A stretch of 64,000 bases of DNA, from positions 46,700,201-46,764,200 of the forward strand of contig OY821774.1 in assembly GCA_963682175.1 (NCBI GenBank). Reading direction: 5' to 3'. A program made the position numbers and the translations under genes. The stretch comes from Triglochin maritima. Its lineage: Eukaryota; Streptophyta; Magnoliopsida; Alismatales; Juncaginaceae. Shown one piece after another: positions 10,179 through 20,800 of this stretch. Within the stretch, counting starts at the first letter, position 1, and each line of letters starts with the position of its first letter. Below the pieces are notes generated by a model. The model was not told the DNA's origin. It did not search any database and saw only the letters and a list, made by a program, of their open reading frames with translations.

Positions 10179-12269
10179 ATGGGTTTTTTCGATGGAATTC
10201 TTACATTCGTAGATGAGGTACCAGAATATGAAAGTGGTAACAGACGAATGCTTAATGTTAACACACAAATGCGATATGATGATCTCTATGAATCAGTTTG
10301 TCAAGTTTGTGGTTTCCAAGAAGGAGAGTTTGATCTAAAGTTAACATGCAAATGGCCATCGTATGAAAAGTATACATATGCTCAAGTTTTTGATGATCAG
10401 AGCACGGCTACAATGCTATCTCTATTTAACTTCATGAATACAGTTGTATTGTTTGTTGAGAAACAACCCAAGCCCTATACTACCGTCCACCACAGTCAGT
10501 TGAATGAGGATTATCAACAAATGACACAAACATATAGCCAATATGAAGCAGGTCCTTCTTCGGCAGTTCCTCAGTCCTATTTTGGATCGTATGAGCACAC
10601 ACCAATGAATATTGGTAATTATGAAACAGACGTAGTTCAATCACATTCTCAAGGAAGACATGTTGAAGATGCAGATAGTGATGAGACAGATGATGATGAG
10701 GCAGATGGTCAGATGGATGGTGATGAAATAGACATTGTTGATGTAGATTCAACCCCACTTCCGGAGCTGCAGAACATGTTTCATCATATGGCAGACGTTG
10801 TGAATCGAGAACTTGATAGCTACGTACATGAAGCCATCGTTAGTAATGAATTGTCACCATTACCCGTACTACTAGATTTGAGGCATTTGCCAGACATAGA
10901 GCCTGACGAGAACTGGATTGAAGATTCAGTGATTGGAAATGTCGATGAGCGTATTGCTGCGTACACTGAATACGATAACTTGGAAGATGGACGAAGTTAT
11001 TGGTTGCATATGATTTTCTCAACAAAAAAAGATTTGCTGCATCAGTTGAAGGAATGACATTTGCGAAAAAGTGTCCAATTCAAAGTGTTAACGTCTGGGC
11101 CAAAAAGATTTTCAGCTGGTTGTTTGAAAAAAGAGTGTGAATGGAAGATACATGCCTCTTACAGTCAGAGCAAAGAATGTTTTCAAGTTAAGAAGTACAA
11201 GTCCGAACACACCTGTAGTAACGAGGGACTTTTGCATGACCACGTGTAATGTGACGCTGGTTTAATTTCTAACATGATTCTTGCCACCATTCGAACAAAC
11301 ATAACCATTATTCCTGCAGAAATTCAAGCTTTAGTGAAGACTCATTACTTCATAGATATCAAGTATGACAAAGCTTGGTACGCCCGCAAGAAAGTATTGG
11401 AAAAAGTATACGGAGTTGATGAAGCTTCTTATCGTAACTTAAGACGTTTTATGTCTAATATTTGCACCACTAATCCTGGCACCGTGGTCGAGATTCAGAC
11501 ACAGAAGATAAGTCACAACATTGAGCAGTTTCAAAGAGTTTTTTTGTCATTCACAGCCTCCATTGAAGGTTTTCAGTACTGTAGACCTGTGTTGAGCATT
11601 GATGAGACTTATTTGTTTGGGAAGTTTGAGGGGACTCTTTTAATTGCTATGGGTACGGACGCAAACTCTGGTTTGTTTCCTTTGGTGTTTGCTGTTGTTG
11701 AAAAAGAATCGGGCAGCTCATGGCAGTGGTTCTTAAGTATTTTGGCTAGTAGAGTATGCACACGAGATAGATTGGGTATTATTAGTGACCGGTTTCCGGG
11801 TCTTACAAATATTGTGAAGAATTTCCCCCCCCCCCCAGAGCGAGGTCATGTTCACAGGTTCTGGCTGAGACATATGAGTGCAAATATGTCAAGAAATGCT
11901 CGGTGCAGGAATGTCGAATTGCAAAATAAATTTTGGTATGCCGGTGTCGCTCCTGATAGAAAAACATTTGAAGAGCATACGAAGGATATCGAGATTAATT
12001 ACTCTCATGGTTTCAAATGGATTAAAGAACAAGAAGACGTTTCGTATTGGGCATTAAGTCATGATTTTGGACGCCGTTTCGGTATAATGACCACAAACTT
12101 GTCAGAAAGCATCAACAATGTGTTAAAGCGTGTACGTGGCTTACCACTTTGTCCTCTCATCATGATGACTTATTTGCGTCTGAATAAATATTTTGTCAGT
12201 AAAAGAGATGAAGGGGAGAATATGATATTGGCATATCCTAAAAAGATCAACGATGAAATCACAAACTAA
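10179..12269 (+). pseudogene. MuDR-type MULE transposase, nearly intact, in-frame stops
   Basis: One frame runs from ATG 10179 to 12269, broken by in-frame TGA at 11055–11057 and TAA at 11247–11249. It ends at TAA 12267–12269, after which the frame continues RQMATQLCVTRH, typical of this family. Order: an N-terminal segment (MGFFDGILTFVDEVPEYESG), an acidic linker, a Cys/His DNA-binding segment (CLKKECEWKIHA … HTC), then the MULE catalytic domain. The candidate DDE residues are present: SIDETYLFGKFEG, IISDRFPGL and TTNLSESINNV, with HRFWLRH between the last two. A 12-base C run at 11825–11836 is crossed without losing the frame. The C-terminal zinc knuckle is missing; a TIR-like piece at 12308 follows instead. 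Transposition in cis is unlikely unless stops are read through. Confidence 0.9.
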
Positions 12270-12307
12270 CGGCAGATGGCTACACAGCTTTGTGTCACTA
12301 GACATAA

Positions 12308-12376
12308 ACAAAAAACGGCATTGGTAGTGTCGTTTTTGTTCCAGTAAAAACGGCACTACTAGTGCCGTTTTTCAGC
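12308..12376. repeat. TIR-like palindrome pair between the two MULE genes
   Basis: AAAAAACGGCATTGGTAGTG…GTCGTTTTT and AAAAACGGCACTACTAGTGC…CGTTTTT stand side by side between the convergent genes, matching modules of the TIRs. It may mark where an internal deletion joined TIR material to the transposase 3' end. A role as a shared terminator hairpin is also possible. Confidence 0.75.
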
Positions 12377-12585
12377 AGACACAAACACAGGAAAAATCTG
12401 TTTTCTCATTCCATTCTCTTGGATTTTAAATCCAAGTCTTGTACACCTAAAGAGAAAAAATCAACACGAAGAAATATGAAATTTCAAACAACTAAACCGT
12501 CAAATAAACTTGTTCATAATACATGACATATTGTTTAACAAATGAAATTGTTCTTAACCAAAATGTAGCTTAACCAAAATGTAGC

Positions 12586-14018
12586 TTAACGAAAATGTAA
12601 TGACAACCTATAATTCGGTAATTCAGCATCGTCAACTCTTCGGGTCAACCATCGAATCGTAATCTGCCAGTACCACTCCATGTAAATTCGTCTACAAGCA
12701 GCAAAATCTTCTGAGAGTGATGGTGCCTCGAACTGCACAAAATCTTGTCGATGTTACCAGGCTTGAATGTATAACTGTTGCTCTTGCAACCAGTTTAGTC
12801 TTGGTTTCCGCTGAGCCTTCTTCATCTTGCACATCTCCATTATTTCTGGAATATGTTGCCGCAATCCAAACTGACGCATCACCCTGTCTGGCACGTGCAT
12901 TGCGGCAACTCCGAAACAAACAATCCATGTTCTGCTCATCCAAACCTCATGTCCTTGGCGGCAATCAACAGGTAACGCCATCATATCTACTTCTTCGTAT
13001 GGGTTCCAACAAAATTGACTTTCATCTTGAACGTCAAACTCATTTCTGTAAAATTCAATCTGAGCCGTCTTGACATTGTTCGCCCACGACCTAGGAGTCC
13101 GCCATCGTGAACCTAAAGGACACAATGGAAGTTGCACACCGGGAATTCTAGATGGTCGTCCGACATGAATATGTTCCCAACACCATATCTGTAACAATGT
13201 AAGGAAACCAGCTAATTGTTTCCCTTTTTTCAGACATGTCTGATCCAAATATTGATACAAAACAATTAAGGATGCAGCTCCCCAACTGTAGTTTCCACAT
13301 TCAAATATGTTTTCCAGCAACAATAAATATCTCAGGTGGACTTTGTTTCCACTCTTATCGCCCACTATCCCGGATCCTAACTGAAACAAAATGTACGCTC
13401 TCGTGTGCTGCATAACCTGCTCATCTGTTGCATCTTGCTCAACAACCTGAAAATTTTGCTGCAACCATTGCAATGACACGTATCCACCTTTCACTGCAGT
13501 TCTCGCTTCTTCTTCTTCAACACCCAACAGATTCATGCAAACCTGAGTCCAATCGTGATCTAATGTTGCACACACTGCCAAACCGTCAACACGAAGACCA
13601 CTAAGCATAGCTACGTCTTGTAGCGTGATGGTCATCTCCCCGTGTCTAAAATGGAAGGTGTGTGTCTCAGGCCTCCACCTCTCCACAACAACACGAATCA
13701 GATTCCAATCCAGTTGCAGTCGTTGCAATCGAGACAGTGCCAAATCCCGCAATCTCTAACAAATCCCACATCCTTTCATCTTGCATATTCCACGTGTTGA
13801 ACTGAGTGGCGTGCTCGACGCATTTAATATCCGTCAAAGGCTCCTGGAAATTAAATTTAATTATTTTACGTCAAATAAAAACCAATACCGATACAAAAAA
13901 AATAAAATTTAAATTTCATAACACTTACATTTTCCAGAATCGAAGATGATCTATGATCTTTCTGTAGTACTAACACTGAAGGGTCAACAGGACCGTGACA
14001 ATCATGTGAAGTCGACAT
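12586..14018 (-). pseudogene. Plant mobile domain (PMD) protein, MULE-borne, disabled
   Basis: Exon 1 is about 14018–13929 (MSTSHDCHGPVDPSVL…, then donor AAT|GTAAGT). Exon 2 starts at 13843 after TTTCCAG. The protein has the plant-mobile-domain (aminotransferase-like) signature: WDLLEIAGFG, RLQLDWNLIRVVVERWRPET, HTFHFRHGEMTITLQDVAML, RYLLLLENI, and WNPYEEVD near the end. A frame slip near 13735–13750 separates EIAGFG from RLQRLQLD. An in-frame TAA at 12754–12756 precedes 55 further codons that keep PMD-like sequence (MEWYWQITIRW). PMD proteins are known both as host genes (MAIN/MAIL1, silencing and meristem maintenance) and inside transposons. It converges with the transposase, as mudrB does with mudrA in maize MuDR. 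A plus-strand frame opposite is a shadow. Confidence 0.88.
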
Positions 14019-14509
14019 TTGGGAAACTGTAAAACATAATTAACAAAAAATAATATTACATACTATTCAGTTCAAATAATACAATCTAAACAAATTCAAT
14101 ACATTATCCACAATAAATCTAATTTCAACAACTACAACATTGATTATTCAATTTAATTGGTTTAACACAAATCCAAACAATGTAAATTTATTAAATTTGG
14201 ACTTTTGAGATTAATTGATCTATTAATCAAATCATCAAATCCGCACAAGATTATTAATCATAACAATATAACATCATCCACACAAGATTAATTAAACAAA
14301 GTATGGTAAACTCATCAACCAAATATCAATCAATCGAATCCATTTTAAATCAAACAATCCACACACATCCTAACCAAACCAATCAAATGTACTTAAATAC
14401 AAACTAATAAGGCAAAATCTTAACAAAAAATGATGTAAAAATACATGAAATCGCAGGAGAGAGGGAGAGGAAGAAACACCAAAAAATTTGGGAAGATTGG
14501 AGAAAAGGG

Positions 14510-14833
14510 GGGCCTTGGTGCCGTTTTTAACCATAGGCTAAAAACGGCATCTCGGATGCCGTTTTTATATAGGGTAAAAACGGCACCCTAGTGCCGTTTT
14601 CTAAACAAGTAAAAAACAGCACTACTGGTACCGTTTTTCACCTCGGGTGAAAAACGACACTAGTAGTACCGTTTTTTACTTGGTGAAAAAACGGCATTTG
14701 AGATACCGTTTTTACTTAATGAAAACGACATCTCAGGTGCCGTTTTTCAATGTGCATATTTTACCAAATAAGTTTTTGAAGTGCATATTTTTACAAAAAA
14801 TTTATTTTTTTTGATTATTTTGAAATTTTTTCC
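14510..14833. repeat. Right terminal inverted repeat of the MULE
   Basis: This is the reverse complement of the left TIR over its full length, with the same order of palindromic ACGGCAC/GTGCCGTTTTT modules and the same AT-rich tip ending GATTATTTTGAAATTTTTTCC. Differences are scattered substitutions, so the element is not brand new. Confidence 0.88.
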
Positions 14834-14840
14834 TTTTACT

Positions 14841-15358
14841 AATCTTGTCATCTTGAAGTAGTATAATTTTTTGTGATGTGATATTACAAATTATAATACT
14901 AATAAGCATTTTGTTACATTATATTTTGGTTTTTTCTCAGGATTTTTTTTGTGTTGAAATTTTCATCATCTTGAAATTGTATAAAACTAATAAGCATTTT
15001 GTTACACTATGTTTCGATCTTTTTCTGAGATTTTTTTTTCTGTGATCTGATTCTTCGTTTTTGGGTTTCCTATGTTTGGATCATTTGTGTTTTACCACGT
15101 TTCTTATGAATCTTATTTTTCTTTTATATGATTGGGAGTTAGGGGTACACTAGAGTTTACTGATCTTATCATCTTAAAATGATATTTTTTTCATGTTAGG
15201 TGATATTACAAACTATAAAACCAATAAGCATTATGTTACACTTGCAGTCAAATTAAATAGGTAAGATTTTGGAATTTGAACTCTAATTATGATGTTTGAG
15301 ATGGAACTCAAAAATGTAATTTACTATGAACTATTTTCACTTTATCCCCCTGCTACAT
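14841..15358. repeat. Diverged tandem repeats right of the MULE
   Basis: The motif series TCTTGTCATCTTGAA…ACTAATAAGCATTTTGTTAC occurs three times, at about 14841, 14965 and 15168, each diverged. The interval 15050–15170 also matches the left flank of the MULE. No gene is seen here. It was presumably the original upstream region of the lumen-protein gene. Confidence 0.6.
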
Positions 15359-16339
15359 TGTAACGGTAACGTTCCCAAAACGGCTAAAATTTTAAACTTT
15401 TAATAAAGAGACAATCAAAGGACATAAAAATCAAACACAGAGAGCACTACTCGAAATACACATATAATATACATAAGGTGTGTCTGTATACAAGAGTTGT
15501 TAAAAGTATGACTACATCAAAATACAACATACAAATATACAAGTAATCATAATAACCTCAAAATAGACACGAGGACCCGACTCCTAAATTATACTCGTCC
15601 TCCGTCACCACCCTACCAGCTTCCAAAGAGCCCCTAAAATAAAAACATAACAACAATGATGTGACTTTCCATAATGAAACCATGTATGTCAAACTCACCT
15701 ACAGGCAATGCGAAACATGACCTATTATACTAGTATCATACCAAACATAAATCATAATAGATCATTTCCCAAACGGGGGGTCATCAGGTCATAAGTCATA
15801 ATAGTAATTTCCCCAACCAGGGTTCATTAGTCATAAGTCTAGTTTTGGACATCCGTAGATACTCATCGCAGGCATATGCGGTCATACAGAAAGTACGCAG
15901 CACACCCACACTCACAACTATACTAGTCATATGGGTTCAGTGAAGGTCGCACGCACTTCCGAGTCATCGTCAGATCTGATCAGTGGTCTTCCGCCAGAGC
16001 CGTCACTCTGGTCGGTCATACTCGCCAGTCGTGCACAGCTGGACGATCAACCGCTAGAACAACATCGGTCGGTTATCTTCGTCACCACACAGGCTAAGAC
16101 ACAGAACTCTGTTGCACAATGACTAACAATTATCTTCGTCGCCACACAGGCTAAGGTCATCTCTGTCGCCACACATGCCAACAGTCATCTTGCTCCGTAG
16201 AGCCATATCATATAGATCATGCAAAGGGGAATATGGTCCCACATGTCTACTACCTAGGTCTCAATGCACATGTCATATCATGGGAACATGAGTCGTACAA
16301 GCAATCAACGCACCAACGCGTTCATAAAACAAACATACA

Positions 16340-16930
16340 ATTTCAGTGCTCCAACGGTCGACCGAAGAAGGTCATACGGTCGACTGGTTGGTCGTTAATA
16401 CCGGTAATTGGTTTGAACCACAAAATAATATTAAATATCATATCCCCAACGGTCGAACGACAATGGGCTTTCGGTTGACCGAAAAATAGCAGAGACTTTA
16501 ATATTCCTCTAAGTCATCGTCGGTCGACCGAAATATGAATCAGTCGAACCTCACTTAAGTCATCGGTTGAACAAGATCTCAGGGTGGTCGACCGTTTAGA
16601 AGTCTACACCCCCAACCGACTTAAAACATGTACGATCGGTCGAACAAGTCAACGGGCGGTCGACCATTTGGATGGTTAACGCCCCCAACCGATCTACAAC
16701 AGTGCGTTCGGTCGAACGATAAAGGGGTCACGGTCGACCGAAAACACTCAGGATCTTCATCTTCTCGCTCAAAATGCACAACTGGTCGACCACCCAAGGT
16801 ATCTTTCGATCGGTGCGAAAGATAACGCCCAAATTACACTACGACCGGTCGACCGAATCAAGTACCGGTCGACCGAAACAGAGCAGAAATTCTACTGCAC
16901 TAACTCTGACGAGTCTTTCGGCCTACCGTC
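16340..16930. repeat. Cluster of degenerate CGGTCGACCG palindromes (cluster 1)
   Basis: About 16 copies of a palindrome near TTCGGTCGACCGAA (variants GGTCGAACGA, GGTTGACCGA, GGTCGACCAT) lie roughly every 35 bases, with unrelated spacers. Similar clusters lie at 38940–39530 and 52140–52625, each inside an LTR-like element. Confidence 0.85.
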
Positions 16931-17215
16931 GAACACTCAAACACTCGCACAAACTTAGGTGAGTGTAAAAACAAGGCTTGACATACCTTGGAAGCTTGAA
17001 AAAACTTCAGAAGAACAACGATTCTACGTCAACGAGCTTTCTCTGGCGAAATGACGATCTCAACTCCGACGAAAACCGAATCTCCTTCCGCCTTCTTCAC
17101 CTTCTCTTCTTGCTGCTTCAAACTTCACTCTTCTCACTTTCCTCTCAAACTCTTCCTTTCCACCCACGAAAACTCCTTTCCTTTTCACATCTCTTTACTG
17201 TTTCTTCTGTTCCTT

Positions 17216-17224
17216 CTTTTATAG
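17216..17224 (-). promoter_or_regulatory. TATA box of the solo LTR
   Basis: CTATAAAAG on the minus strand lies about 215 bases inside the LTR start, a usual position for an LTR core promoter. It points away from the CYP97C1 gene at 17818. Confidence 0.5.
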
Positions 17225-17437
17225 CCTCCTGAATCCACCACCGTCATCACCCTTCCTTTCACACCAATCCACGTGCAAAGGTTTGGGTAATTTGCATTCC
17301 CACCTCCACTTCTCCCAAAGTCACACACTCCACCTCAACCTCAACCTCAACAATCAATTCAAACCTCCACCTAAGAGAACAAATCCAAATTGATAACCAC
17401 CTTGATTAATTTATTAAATAAAGTTTGGGTTCTCACA

Positions 17438-17767
17438 GTAACAATGTAACATGATCATATAAACATAAGATTGTATATTCAATACACACGCCATGCGTAA
17501 CCATTGGACATTGCTACGTGCGGAAAAGAAGTGATTGAAATATCCTTTAAACTAAAAAAAATGCAAAAAAATGTCTCGCCGCTTCCACCAAATGGATTAA
17601 TTCTACAAACCCTTTAGTTAGAGACATATCTTGCAAATAATTTTTTATTTCTAAGAAATAAAAAGAAAATCCAAAAAAAACTAAAATCAATAGTGGATAA
17701 ACAAACCCCCTCCCCCAACCAACCAACCAACCACATCCTCTTCCACCTCCTTCCTCACAATAAAACC

Positions 17768-17807
<40 letters not shown>

Positions 17808-17817
17808 CAAACCCACA
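17438..17817 (+). promoter_or_regulatory. 5' flank of CYP97C1 with CT microsatellite
   Basis: Only 380 bases separate the solo LTR from the CYP97C1 start codon. They hold AT-rich sequence, CCAACCAACCAACC and a pure (CT)n tract at about 17772–17804. CT tracts near transcription starts are common in plant genes and may lie in the 5' UTR. I see no clear TATA box. Confidence 0.5.
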
Positions 17818-20800
17818 ATGCTCTCCACCTCTCTCTCCTCACTCCAAAACCTCACTTCAATCCAAAACACCAACAGAAACGCCTCCAAAAGATGCCCAAA
17901 ATCCCAAAAACCCACAACCATATTTTCACTCCAAGCCCCAAATTCAACTCCGAATCTCAACAGAAAAGGCGGAAATGGGTTTTGGGTAACCCCCAAATCC
18001 TCCTTTCACCCCAAATCTCGAAGACCCACAACCATATTTTCCCTTAAAACCCCCGATTCGAGCGAAGGAAAAGGCGGGAACGGGTCGTGGGTGAGCCCCG
18101 ACTGGCTCACGTCCTTGGCCCGGTCCCTCACGTCCCGGGGCGACTCCGGCATTCCCTTGGCCAATGCCAAGTTGGAGGACGTCTCCGACCTCTTGGGAGG
18201 GGCGCTTTTCCTTCCCCTGTTTAAGTGGATGCAGGAGTACGGCCCCGTTTACCGGCTTGCCGCTGGACCGCGTGATTTTGTCGTTGTTAGTGATCCTGCC
18301 GTTGCTAAACATGTGCTCAAGAATTACGGGAAGTATGCAAAAGGGCTTGTTGCGGAGGTCTCGGAGTTTCTTTTCGGGTCCGGATTTGCCATTGCCGAAG
18401 GGCCGCTTTGGACGGTATTGAGTCGTTTGGTTGCTTCGACACAATTCGTTTAGTTTGGTGTTTGTCAGTTGATTTTGTGGTGTTCGTGTAATCTGTTGTT
18501 GTTCACGTATGTAGAAACTTTTAGCTTCTAATTTAGTGAGTTGGTGACAATGTATTAGAATTCACTTATTCAATCGGTGAGTTTTGTTGGAGAGTAGTCT
18601 CACGTGACATTGAGCTATAAAATATTGGGTTTCTCCAACTCTTTCGTCAATTGGTTTTGAGTTAGGACGCCCAAACTTAAATAAGTTTCACTAACTTAGT
18701 TGAACGATGTTCATTAGTTGAAATTCTAAGGAAGTTAGTGGAATTCAATTAATTACTTTGATTTGGTCATAGTTTAGCTGTTCACGTAATTTGATGTTGT
18801 AATGCCCGAAAGTGTAGTCGCACATTTTGCCTAGGCAAGAAAAAATAAAGGGATTTATAAGGACTACAGTAACAACATCCAAATTGATCTTACTAGTGAT
18901 TTTGGTTGTGGTGCTGTGACTGGCATAGTATATACTGATTATCGTGTTCTAAATTGTGGGTTATTGGTTGCAGGTGCGTCGAAGAGCTGTTATTCCATCT
19001 CTTCACAAGAAATATCTGTCTGTAATGGTGGACAAGGTGTTCTGCAGATGTGCCGAGAAAATGGTCCAAAAACTTAGGCAGGATGCCTTGAGTGGTTCAT
19101 CTGTGAACATGGAGGAAAAATTCTCACAATTGACTCTAGATGTGATTGGTCTATCATTGTTCAATTACAATTTTGACTCTTTGACTTCAGATAGTCCTGT
19201 TATTGAGGCGGTATATACTGCCCTTAAAGAAGCGGAAGCTCGTTCAACCGATATCTTCCCATACTGGAAGGCAAGTTCTCAAGCAAAAGTTGCTTCTAAG
19301 ATATTTCTATATGCACATTTTCTGAGACTTTGAAGACCAGTCAAATAGTCTATGTCAAGTTAACAGCCAGTAGAATTTCAGCTGGAGGCATAACAGTTTT
19401 TTTTACCAGCGAACAAGATCACATCATTTCTGATGACATGTTCTTTAAAATGCATTACTTTTGACAATATATGTCAATATGGTCTTCCACGTTTGTCACG
19501 TCAATTTTTTTCATTTTCCCTAAAGTTCGTCGTTCATGATATGACGAGATTTTTGGGGAATAGGGGTTGGGGGTTGGACCATGATTTCTGCTTTTGATTA
19601 TCATTTTTGTTTTATTATTTCGTTGTAGATTGACAAAGTAGTGATTTTTTCTGTACACATATGCTGATAAACTTACCGATTTGTTTTATTATTATTATTC
19701 TGTCACAGAGTAAACTCTTGTGCAAGATAGTTCCAAGACAAATAAAAGCAGAGAAATCAGTTATAATAATCAGACAAACAGTTGAAGATCTTATTGCAAA
19801 GTGCAAACAGATTGTGGAAGCCGAAGGAGAGCATATCGACCAGGAGGAGTATGTAAATGAGACGGATCCAAGTATTCTTCGTTTTTTACTTGCTAGCCGA
19901 GAAGAGGTCCCTTTATTTCCTCAAACACATTACATTGTTTAATAAATTGATGGTTTTAAGCATCAGTGACCCTTTCTAAAAATTTCACAACATACATGAT
20001 GAACATCGTCAATTGTCTGGAAAAGATATAAATCCTTGCTGTATGATACAATTAGTTTGTAAAGATCAATCCACTGGAGAAAACTTATTGACATAGAATG
20101 TCATCATGCCTTAAACATATGTGTTTTTCAGTTAACAAGAACACAGTGTGCTCTTAGGCAATAAATATCCAAGCTTAGAGTTAAAAGTACGGTCTCATTC
20201 TTCCTATTTGCTATCCAATTGAGCAATTGCATTTTCTTGTTCCAGATTGTCTGTGCACTAAAATGAATTTTTCATCAACTTCAGGTTTCAAGTATACAAT
20301 TACGAGATGACCTTCTTTCAATGTTAGTTGCTGGTCACGAAACCACTGGTTCGGTGTTAACTTGGACGCTGTATCTTCTAAGCAAGGTACTCTGAGAAGA
20401 AACTTCTTATCATGTTCCATCATATATTTCTAAGGCAACCAGAATCTGAACTACTTATAACATTTACTAACCCATAAGCCCTGTTATCCCATGTCTCAAA
20501 TTTTCATGGCATTTACAAGCATTTTGCTTTAGAGAGTACAAAATTCCTAGTTAAGACTTCTATGCACTTTGTGATGCTAATCTTTTCTTGTTATGACTAG
20601 TCTTAGGTTTGTCGTGTTATTAGTAGTTACACTTTTTGCATAATTTGTTCTCATGTGGAATTCTAATTATGATATTAATATTAGGTGTGTTAAATGTTAT
20701 ATCGTCATATACATGAAAAGTAGTACATATTTCATGACCTCGTGGTTGGCTGTAAGAACCTATAAACAGCTTGACATGCAGTAATTTACAACCAATTGCT

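Larger units (their letters stand above)
9602..14833. mobile_element. Mutator-like element with MuDR-type transposase and plant mobile domain
   Basis: The element is 5232 bp. Its terminal inverted repeats are at 9602–about 9930 and about 14510–14833 and are collinear at roughly nine bases in ten. They start GGAAAAA.TTTCAAAATAATC and continue into a chain of ACGGCAC/GTGCCGTTTTT palindromes. A 9-bp duplication flanks it: TTTTACTGA at 9593–9601 and TTTTACTAA at 14834–14842, one mismatch. It carries a rightward transposase pseudogene (10179–12269) and a leftward plant-mobile-domain pseudogene (14018–12586), end to end. A TIR-like fragment at 12308–12376 separates them. The insertion point is 194 bp upstream of the lumen-protein ATG. 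Confidence 0.92.
15365..17437 (-). mobile_element. Probable solo LTR with clustered palindromes
   Basis: Read on the minus strand, the block starts TGTGAGAACCCAAAC (17437 downward), a common plant LTR start. It has a TATA box about 215 bases in and ends near GGGAACGTTACC. The 5-bp GTAAC flanks it (15360–15364 and 17438–17442), though the lower end lacks the canonical CA. It contains repeated CACACAGGCTAAG-type units at about 16080–16190 and about 16 TTCGGTCGACCGAA-like palindromes at 16340–16930. No pol gene, primer site or second LTR is visible. Confidence 0.6.

Noticed and set aside
12717..13073. Plus-strand frame of 118 codons
   Set aside because: It is a shadow of the plant-mobile-domain gene on the other strand.
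16340..16930. A CRISPR-like array
   Set aside because: Repeats are short, degenerate palindromes with irregular spacing in a plant LTR; there are no cas genes.
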